Below are positions 1 through 7,085 of a DNA stretch of 64,000 bases, piece by piece. The position numbers and the translations under genes were made by a program. Below the pieces are notes generated by a model, which was not told where the DNA came from, made no database searches, and was given only the letters and a program-made list of their open reading frames with translations. The stretch is from Achromobacter pestifer. Its GTDB lineage: Bacteria > Pseudomonadota > Gammaproteobacteria > Burkholderiales > Burkholderiaceae_B. Numbering within the stretch: position 1 is the stretch's first letter; every line of letters starts with the position of its first letter. Location of the stretch: NCBI RefSeq assembly GCF_013267355.1, contig NZ_CP053985.1, positions 3,968,001-4,032,000 of the forward strand, in the 5' to 3' direction.

Positions 1-143
1 TGAAGGAAGGGCCGAGGATCATGAGCCGAGTTGAAGGCATTGCGCCCGACGCGGTGCGCATCGGCATGCGCGTGCGTGCGCGGATCGCCGATGACGGTGG
101 CAAGTCGCTACTGGTGTTCGATGCATTGCTGGAGACACCATGA
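1..143 (+). CDS. DUF35 OB-fold protein, C-terminal end only (cut by window edge)
   Basis: Only the last 46 codons are visible, read in the frame starting at base 3 and ending in TGA at 141-143. The residues (EGIAPDAVRIGMRVRARI, then LLVFDALLETP) fit the C-terminal OB-fold strands of DUF35 proteins, which act as acyl-CoA-binding partners of thiolase-like enzymes. The stop overlaps the ATG of the thiolase-like gene by 4 bases (ATGA), so the two are probably translationally coupled. The same DUF35/thiolase pairing recurs twice more in this window, which supports the call. The zinc-ribbon N-terminal half lies outside the window. Confidence 0.75.
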   Translation, partial: KEGPRIMSRVEGIAPDAVRIGMRVRARIADDGGKSLLVFDALLETP

Positions 144-1297
144 TGAAGAATGGATTTCCCCGCGGCAGGAGCGCGGTAGTCGCCGCGGCAACCCATGGCA
201 TGGGGGAAGCGCCCGGCATGAGTTCCATGGATCTGGCGGCGGCCGCCAGCGTGAAGGCATTGGACCAGATCGGTCTCAGGCCAGCGGACGTGGATGGGGT
301 CTTCGTTGCCTTGCCGGATGATTTCATGTCCGGTTTGGGGCTGGCCGAGTATCTGGGGATTTCGCCGCGCGTCACCGACAATAACCGCACCGGCGGATCT
401 GCGTTCATGACGCACGCGATGCTGGCGGCGTTGGCATTGGACGCTGGCGAGTGCGATGTCGCGCTCATCGCCTATGGCAGCAATCAGCGCAGCGCCGCTG
501 GAAGCTTGATCAAGTCGATGCGCGAAAGTCCATACGAGTCGCGCTACCGCTTGCCTAGGCCTGTAGGTGCCTATGCGCTGGCGGCATCGCGCTATTGCCA
601 TGAGTACGGGCTCAAGCGTGAACAGCTGGGCGAAGTGGCGCTGGCCGCACGCGCCTGGGCGCAGCGCAATCCTGACGCCTTCGCGCGCGATTCCTTGACG
701 ATGGATGCTTACCTTTCGGCGCGCATGATTGCCGATCCCCTGAGCGTGCGGGACTGCTGTCTGGTCACGGACGGAGCCGCCGCGCTCGTAATGGTGCGCG
801 CCGACAGGGCCAGGGATCTGGCGCGAAAACCGGTGTACCTGCTGGGCGCGGCCGCAGCCACGGAACATCGCGAAATCACGGGGATGCCGGACCTCACGCG
901 CACGGCGGCCCGTCTTTCCGGTCCCCGCGCGCTGGCACAGGCCGGCGTGCGGGCGAGCGACATCGATGTGGTGCAGTTGTACGACGCCTTCACCATCAAC
1001 ACCCTGCTGTTTCTGGAAGATCTGGGTTTCTGCGGAAAAGGCGAGGCCGGCGGCTTCGTTGAAGGCGGCCGCATCGGCCCGGGCGGATCGCTGCCGGTCA
1101 ATACCAATGGCGGCGGACTGTCTTGCGTGCATCCTGGCATGTATGGCCTTTTCGCCATGGTGGAAGCCGTCGAGCAGTTGATGGGAAGGGCTGACGGACG
1201 GCAGGTGGAAGACGCGCAGCTGGCGCTGGCGCATGGCAACGGAGGAGAGTTCTCCAGCCAGGCCACCGTGATTTTCGGTACCGAAGAAACGCTCTAG
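140..1297 (+). CDS. Thiolase-like protein (SCP-x/Ltp type), probable aldolase-type partner of DUF35
   Basis: This 385-residue protein has the thiolase fold of SCP-x/lipid-transfer thiolases. The usual nucleophilic cysteine position aligns with Gly86 (GGSAFMTHAMLAA), so ordinary Claisen thiolysis is unlikely. Tyr281 (VQLYDAFT), His331 and Tyr335 (HPGMYG) and a C-terminal HGNGGE are retained. This pattern, with a DUF35 partner, is known from the retro-aldolases that cleave hydroxyacyl-CoA side chains (Ltp2-ChsH2 type). It starts by 4-base overlap with the DUF35 gene and is followed 17 bases later by two acyl-CoA dehydrogenases, so it would act late in a beta-oxidation-like pathway. Substrate unknown. 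Confidence 0.85.
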   Translation: MMKNGFPRGRSAVVAAATHGMGEAPGMSSMDLAAAASVKALDQIGLRPADVDGVFVALPDDFMSGLGLAEYLGISPRVTDNNRTGGSAFMTHAMLAALALDAGECDVALIAYGSNQRSAAGSLIKSMRESPYESRYRLPRPVGAYALAASRYCHEYGLKREQLGEVALAARAWAQRNPDAFARDSLTMDAYLSARMIADPLSVRDCCLVTDGAAALVMVRADRARDLARKPVYLLGAAAATEHREITGMPDLTRTAARLSGPRALAQAGVRASDIDVVQLYDAFTINTLLFLEDLGFCGKGEAGGFVEGGRIGPGGSLPVNTNGGGLSCVHPGMYGLFAMVEAVEQLMGRADGRQVEDAQLALAHGNGGEFSSQATVIFGTEETL

Positions 1298-1314
1298 ATA
1301 GAGGGGAATGACCC

Positions 1315-2508
1315 ATGGACCTTAGATTCACGGAATCCGAGCAGGCCTTTCGAGAAGAAGTGCGGGCCTTCGTACACGCGGAGCTGCCGCCATCCACGCG
1401 CGACAAGGTGCTGGGCCATCGGCGCTTGCACGCCGAGGACTATGTGCAATGGCACCGCATCCTGCATCGGCGCGGATGGGGAGCGCCGGCCTGGCCCGAG
1501 GAGTTCGGAGGGACGGGCTGGAATGCGCTGCAGCGCATGATCTTCGAGATCGAATGTTATAGCGGCGGCGCGCCCAGGCTGGTGCCGTTCGGCCTTTCCA
1601 TGATCGGGCCAGTGCTGATCAAGTTCGCCAGCCCCGCGATGCAGCAGCGCTTCCTGCCGCGCATTCCCTCAATGGACGATTTTTGGTGCCAGGGGTACTC
1701 GGAGCCGGGTGCTGGATCCGACCTGGCTTCGCTCAAGACCCGCGCGGTGCGCGATGGCGGCGAGTATGTCGTCAACGGTCAGAAGACCTGGACCACCATG
1801 GGGCACTATGCGGACTGGATGTTCTGCCTGGTTCGCACCGATCCGCAGGCCAAAGTCCAGGATGGCATATCGCTGCTCCTGATCGACATGAAATCCCCCG
1901 GAATCGTGGTGCGCCCGATTGTCACCCTGGACGGCGGGAGGGAGATCAACGAAGTATGGCTGGAGGAAGTGAGAGTGCCGGCCGATAACCTGGTCGGCGT
2001 GGAGAACCGGGGATGGACGTACGCGAAGTACCTGCTGGGCCACGAACGCACGGGTATTGCCGGCATTGGCACTTGCCATCGAGAACTGAGGATCTTGAAA
2101 GCGCTGGCGTCGCGCACTCCGCGAGGCAGCGGATCCATGCTGGACGAGCCGCGCATGCGCGACAAGATCGCCCTCGTGGAAATGGAGGTGATGGCGCTGG
2201 AGATGTTGATGCTGCGCGTTGCGGCCGAGAGCGCGGGCAGGGGGCCTGGGCCGGAGGCGTCCATCATGAAGATTCGAGGTTCCGAAATCCAGCAGGATCT
2301 GCTGATGCTGCAGATGGAGTTGGCGGGACCGCAGGCGTGGCCATTCGACCCGGCCTGGATCGAGGCCGGAGGAGAACCCCCGCTGGATGCGCCGTCCTGG
2401 GCGGCGCCGGCGGTCGGGGCATATATGGATATGCGCAAGACCTCCATCTATGGCGGCACGACCGAGGTGCAGAAGAACATTATCGCCAAGATGATTCTTG
2501 GATTCTGA
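1315..2508 (+). CDS. Acyl-CoA dehydrogenase, FadE-type (397 aa), probable heteromeric subunit
   Basis: Full-length acyl-CoA dehydrogenase: N-terminal helical domain, FAD/acyl-binding signature (CQGYSEPGAGSDLASLKT) and C-terminal segment ending in GGTTEVQKNIIAKMILG. The classical catalytic glutamate of YEGT is replaced by Gly380 in YGGT, but Glu244 in the helix-G motif GHERTG could serve as base, as in isovaleryl-CoA and steroid-type dehydrogenases. The next gene is a second, shorter dehydrogenase only 11 bases away. Adjacent unequal pairs of this kind form alpha2-beta2 enzymes in steroid catabolism, so I infer a hetero-oligomer. An RBS-like GAGGGGAA lies before the ATG. Confidence 0.88.
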   Translation: MDLRFTESEQAFREEVRAFVHAELPPSTRDKVLGHRRLHAEDYVQWHRILHRRGWGAPAWPEEFGGTGWNALQRMIFEIECYSGGAPRLVPFGLSMIGPVLIKFASPAMQQRFLPRIPSMDDFWCQGYSEPGAGSDLASLKTRAVRDGGEYVVNGQKTWTTMGHYADWMFCLVRTDPQAKVQDGISLLLIDMKSPGIVVRPIVTLDGGREINEVWLEEVRVPADNLVGVENRGWTYAKYLLGHERTGIAGIGTCHRELRILKALASRTPRGSGSMLDEPRMRDKIALVEMEVMALEMLMLRVAAESAGRGPGPEASIMKIRGSEIQQDLLMLQMELAGPQAWPFDPAWIEAGGEPPLDAPSWAAPAVGAYMDMRKTSIYGGTTEVQKNIIAKMILGF

Positions 2509-2519
2509 GGAGTCTATTC

Positions 2520-3647
2520 ATGGATTTCGAGTTGAGCGACGAGCAGCGCATGCTGGCCGACAGCCTGCGGCGCTACCTCCAGGACGAGTACGGCTTCGAG
2601 CGCAGGCGGCGCATCGCGCGGCAAGAGCATGGCTTCAACCGGGACGTGTGGACAGCTCTTGCGGAAATGGGAGTGCTGGGGCTGACCATCGCGCAGGAGT
2701 ACGGCGGCTTCGGGGAAGGGGCTGCCAGTCAGTTGGTGGTGCAACGTGAGCTCGGCCGGGCTCTGGTGCTGGAGCCTGTCACGCCTTGCGCGGTGATCGC
2801 AGCCGCGGTCCTTGCAAAGCATGGGAATGCGGATCAAAAGACCCGATACCTACCCCCGATGGCACAAGGTTTGCGCATTGTCGTTCCGGCCTGGCTGGAG
2901 CCTGGGACCCGATATGCCGAGGATGGCGTGGCCGCGTCGGCCAGGCGCGTGGCCGATGGCTATGTCCTGTCAGGCAGGAAAACCCTGGTGTGGCACGCGG
3001 ACGTCGCCGATGCGCTGCTGGTGACGGCCCTGGTGGAAGGAGACGAAACGCCAACGATGTTCCTGGTCGAGACCTCCCTGGCTGGAGTGGGGGTCGCCAG
3101 TTATCCGACGCTGGATGGCATGCGCGCGGGCGATGTGACGCTGGATGGGGTGGCGGTCGCGTCACAGGATCGTATCGGACTCGAGGGCGCGGGGCAGCAG
3201 GCCATGCGTTGGGGAGAGGATCACGGCATCGCGGCCTTGTGCGCGGAGGCGGGCGGCGCGATGGAGCGGCTCATCGAGATGACCAGCGAGTACCTGAGCG
3301 CGCGCCGCCAGTTTGGCAAGGCGCTGGGGTCTTTCCAGGCGTTGCAGCACCGCATGGCGGACATGGTCATACAGAAGGAGCTGGCCGTATCCATGGCCTA
3401 CGTGGCCGCGCAGGCGCTCGACGAGAGCGATGCCGGAACGCGATGCCGGAAGTTGGCCGCGGCCAAGTTCATGATGGCAAAGGCGGCGCGTTTTGTCGGC
3501 CAGCAGGCTGTGCAACTGCATGGCGGGATGGGAATGACGGACGAACTCGCGGTGGGCGACTATTTCAAGCGTCTGACCATGCTGGATCCCTTGCTGGGAG
3601 ACAGCGACCACCATCTGGACCGCTATGGCAGGCTGCTCGCGGCCTGA
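2520..3647 (+). CDS. Acyl-CoA dehydrogenase (375 aa), probable partner subunit
   Basis: This is the second acyl-CoA dehydrogenase of the operon. The start ATG at 2520 is preceded by TGAGGAGT, a good ribosome-binding site; longer in-frame extensions run into the upstream gene and were discarded. The N-terminal FELSDEQRMLADSLRRYL and the region around SARRQFGKALGSFQALQH are typical of the family. The mid-domain FAD signature PGAGSD is absent and the C-terminus is short (AVQLHGGMGMTDE then a terminal helix) without the YEGT base. This matches the FAD-poor subunit of two-component FadE enzymes and complements the preceding 397-residue protein. Confidence 0.87.
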   Translation: MDFELSDEQRMLADSLRRYLQDEYGFERRRRIARQEHGFNRDVWTALAEMGVLGLTIAQEYGGFGEGAASQLVVQRELGRALVLEPVTPCAVIAAAVLAKHGNADQKTRYLPPMAQGLRIVVPAWLEPGTRYAEDGVAASARRVADGYVLSGRKTLVWHADVADALLVTALVEGDETPTMFLVETSLAGVGVASYPTLDGMRAGDVTLDGVAVASQDRIGLEGAGQQAMRWGEDHGIAALCAEAGGAMERLIEMTSEYLSARRQFGKALGSFQALQHRMADMVIQKELAVSMAYVAAQALDESDAGTRCRKLAAAKFMMAKAARFVGQQAVQLHGGMGMTDELAVGDYFKRLTMLDPLLGDSDHHLDRYGRLLAA

Positions 3648-4676
<1,029 letters not shown>

Positions 4677-4692
4677 ACAACGCGGCGCGTAA

Positions 4693-4929
4693 TCAAGCCT
4701 GATTGGCGGTGCCGGGGGGGCGGTCAGTTTGTGGGCCAGCCTCTACCGCGCCGGGATCGCCAGTAGCGGTGCCCATGCGCGCGCCGTCGGCCTCGCCAGC
4801 CTCGCGCTGTTGTTCCGTGCGCCGCATCAGCCGCTTGCTCACCATGGCGGCGACGAAAGCATTGCGTTGGGCCGCGTCGTAACCCGGGTGGCTGAGTTCG
4901 CGTACGTATTCGTTGATGACGGGTTTCAT
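4693..4929 (-). CDS. Small hypothetical protein (78 aa) of the sheath/AAA unit
   Basis: I do not recognise this protein. The first 40 residues are compatible with a folded helical segment (NEYVRELSHPGYDAAQRNAF, then MVSKRLMRRTEQQ), and the last 35 are Gly/Pro/Ala/Thr-rich and probably disordered. Its ATG overlaps the TGA of the AAA-like gene by 4 bases (ATGA), so it is translationally coupled to it and belongs to the same transcript as the tail-sheath gene. No membrane segment or signal peptide. A structural or adaptor role in the sheath unit is a guess from position only. Confidence 0.6.
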   Translation of the reverse strand: MKPVINEYVRELSHPGYDAAQRNAFVAAMVSKRLMRRTEQQREAGEADGARMGTATGDPGAVEAGPQTDRPPGTANQA

Positions 4930-5513
4930 GGGAGTCCTCTAGTCTTGATGCCAGGCCAGGGCCGGGCGTGTAGGCTTGCGTCGGCGCGGACGGCTTGCAG
5001 CAGGCGCGCCATGGTGACTTCGGCGCCGCCTTCGGCAGCCGGGAAAGCGCGGCTCCAGGGGCGGGCAGGGTGTTCCGGCGCGGCGGCCGGAAACTGGACC
5101 ACGAGGCGCAGCCGCCTCAGGAATGCGCTGTCCAGGTTGGACTTCAGGGCGGCGGCCCGCGACGCCAGGCCGCGGTACGACTGCATGGGTTGCAGCAGAT
5201 AGCTGACCTCGATATTGGCGTAGCGGTCATGGCTGTCCTTGACGTTTGTGCGTTTGCCGAAGAGCGCGTCGGCTTCGTCGAAGAACAGGATGGCGCCGCG
5301 CTGCTCGATCGACTGGAACAGACGGTCCAGGTTTTTCTCGGTTTCGGCGATGTACTCGCTGACGATCTGCGACAGGTCGATGCGATACAGCTCCAGCCCT
5401 GTCTCGCGCGCCAGCGCTTCGGCGGCCTCGGAGGCCTGCGCCAGCGCACGCGGGCGGCTCTGGCTGCCGCTGTCCCACAAGGCCAGGATGCGTGGTTCGG
5501 CAGGCGCGTTCAC
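4926..5513 (-). CDS. Truncated AAA-ATPase-like protein lacking Walker A
   Basis: The 195-residue protein starts at a GTG that overlaps the sheath stop codon (GTGA). It matches the AAA module of ATPases found beside contractile-injection sheaths: LELYRIDLSQIVSEYI, ETEKNLDRLF, Walker B ILFFDEADALFGKR (Asp79, Glu80), KDSHDRYANIE, and LDSAFLRRLRL with the arginine finger at Arg133/134. The Walker A region is wrecked: by register with EALARETG, the conserved Lys aligns with Ala27 and the preceding glycines are gone (RALAQAS). The sensor-1 Asn is also lost (GLASRAAALKSNLD). The N-terminal domain and sensor 2 are absent. Either a decaying gene or a repurposed non-hydrolysing AAA protein. Confidence 0.75.
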   Translation of the reverse strand: MNAPAEPRILALWDSGSQSRPRALAQASEAAEALARETGLELYRIDLSQIVSEYIAETEKNLDRLFQSIEQRGAILFFDEADALFGKRTNVKDSHDRYANIEVSYLLQPMQSYRGLASRAAALKSNLDSAFLRRLRLVVQFPAAAPEHPARPWSRAFPAAEGGAEVTMARLLQAVRADASLHARPWPGIKTRGLP

Positions 5514-6688
5514 GGCTGTTGTCCTTGCGTCTGGCCGGCGCGTTGCTGGATGCGGATGACCACGAATTCCGCTGGCCTGAGCGGAGCGAATCCCACCAGG
5601 ATGTTGACTACGCCATGGTCCCTGTCCTGCAACGTGGTGGTTTCGCCATCGCACTTGACCAGATAGGCGTCGCGCGGCGTGGCGCCCTGGAACGCGCCCT
5701 GCCGGAACAGCGCGTTCATGAAGGCGCCGAGGTTCAAGCGGATCTGCGCCCAGAGCACTTCGTCGTTGGGCTCGAACGCCGCCCACTGCGTGCCGCGGTA
5801 GAGCGATTGTTCCAGGTAGAGCGCCAGCCGGCGCACCGGCACGTACTTGTATTCCGAGGCGAAATGGTCCGCGCCTTGCAGGGTCCGCGCGCCCCAGCAG
5901 ACCGTGCCGCGTCCGGGGAACGTGCGCAGGCAATTGACGCCCAGCGTGTTCAGGTTGCGGCTTTCGTCGTCGCTGACCGTGACGGCCAGGGACAGCACGC
6001 CAGCGAGGCTGGTGTCAATGCCGGCCGGCGCTTTCCAGACGCCGCGATTGCCGTCGGTGCGCGCATACAGGCCGGCGATCGTGCCGCAGGGCGGCGTCAA
6101 TCGGGACTGGCCGATACGCAGCGGGTCAGTAGCCTGAATCCAGGGGAAGTACACCGCGGCATGATCGGACCTGGGCAGCGCCGTGCCCATGACCGCCGTC
6201 GCCATGGCGGCGGCATCGGCCGCCTGCGGCGGCGCATCGATGATCATGAAGGCGCGCCGCTCCTTGCAGTAGGACACCGCATCGGCGAGCACGCTGGCGT
6301 GCGTGATGCCGGGCAGGCACAGCAGGTTGAAGGGATCTGCATCGTCCAGCGCATGGAGGCCCAGGCGCTGCGCGCGCTGGCCGATGAAGGCGGCATGCGC
6401 GTCTTGCGCGCCGTTCTGTCCAGTCGGCTCCACGCGCACCACGCAGGCCTCGGCGCCGCCGTTGAGGAAGAACTGAAGCACCGCGTAGCCGAGTTCGCAG
6501 CCTTCGGCCAGACCGCCGAACTCGCGTTCGTAGCCGGCGAAATCCAGGACCCGGACCGGTTGGTTGAGCGGTCCGCGCATGGCCGTGCCCAGGAACGCGG
6601 CCACCGAGGTCGGCACACCGGCAATGGTGCGCGCGCCGGCTGGCGCTTCCTGGACATACACCCCGGGATGATTCAGGGCAGGGGCCAT
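5510..6688 (-). CDS. Contractile tail sheath protein (phage tail sheath / eCIS-like)
   Basis: This 392-residue protein has a strong RBS (AAGGAGC, 8 bases before ATG). N-terminal HPGVYVQEAPAG and GVPTSVAAFLG are the sheath handshake strands. The C-terminal core carries KYVPVRRLALYLEQSLYRG, FEPNDEVLWAQIRLNLGAFM, FRQGAFQG, YLVKCDGETTT and VNILVGFAPLRPAEFVVI, all diagnostic of Phage_sheath_1 proteins of tails and extracellular contractile injection systems. It is intact and full length. No tube, baseplate, spike or tape-measure gene is nearby: the neighbours are an acyl-CoA operon and an exported protein. First gene of a three-gene coupled unit with the AAA-like and 78-residue genes. Confidence 0.9.
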   Translation of the reverse strand: MAPALNHPGVYVQEAPAGARTIAGVPTSVAAFLGTAMRGPLNQPVRVLDFAGYEREFGGLAEGCELGYAVLQFFLNGGAEACVVRVEPTGQNGAQDAHAAFIGQRAQRLGLHALDDADPFNLLCLPGITHASVLADAVSYCKERRAFMIIDAPPQAADAAAMATAVMGTALPRSDHAAVYFPWIQATDPLRIGQSRLTPPCGTIAGLYARTDGNRGVWKAPAGIDTSLAGVLSLAVTVSDDESRNLNTLGVNCLRTFPGRGTVCWGARTLQGADHFASEYKYVPVRRLALYLEQSLYRGTQWAAFEPNDEVLWAQIRLNLGAFMNALFRQGAFQGATPRDAYLVKCDGETTTLQDRDHGVVNILVGFAPLRPAEFVVIRIQQRAGQTQGQQP

Positions 6689-7085
6689 GAACTGCTCCTT
6701 TCCACGGCTACTTGGCGACGTGTGCTTGCAGCAGGAGAGTCTTCGTGGGACGGCCAGGACGCCGCGGACTGGGGCCCGGGCCTGGGCGCAACGCGCGGGA
6801 ATACTGGCGTGTGGCGGGCGTCGCGCCGCGCTTCTAGTTGGATTGCAGCGGAAAGGCAATCGGGCAAAAGTAGCAGCCCTGGTGAGATGTTTTATAGAAG
6901 GTCTGATAAAAGCGGGCAATAGCTTTTCAGCGGTGTTAACGTTCTGTTGCTTATTCAGAAGCCGGCCCATGCAGGACGCCTTGCAGAGAGGCCGGCAGAC
7001 GCATGGCCCGTAGCGGCGGCGCTGCGGGAAATCAGAGTGGCCGGGTGCCCGACTGGCGGCTGCGGCCCTCAACGAGGAGCGCGAG
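6689..7085. other. Intergenic region between divergent sheath unit and exported protein gene
   Basis: About 400 bases without a gene I can support, noticeably less GC-rich between about 6850 and 6970. It contains a good sigma70-type promoter for the sheath unit (6891-6919, minus strand), leaving a leader of roughly 195 bases before the sheath ATG. On the plus strand an AACGAGGAGCGCGAG stretch just before 7086 serves as RBS for the exported protein. Confidence 0.5.
6891..6919 (-). promoter_or_regulatory. Predicted sigma70 promoter of the sheath unit
   Basis: On the minus strand TTGCCC (6919-6914) is followed after exactly 17 bases by TATAAA (6896-6891). It is the best promoter match in the divergent region and reads toward the sheath gene; transcription would begin near 6884. 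Confidence 0.6.

Noticed and set aside
4693..6688. The sheath unit as part of an integrated prophage
   Set aside because: No integrase, terminase, capsid, portal, tube or tail-fibre gene within the window, and the flanking genes are ordinary catabolic or exported proteins.
6673..6867. A 64-codon minus-strand frame in the leader of the sheath gene
   Set aside because: It overlaps the sheath start, has no good RBS and low-complexity composition; a leader peptide cannot be supported.
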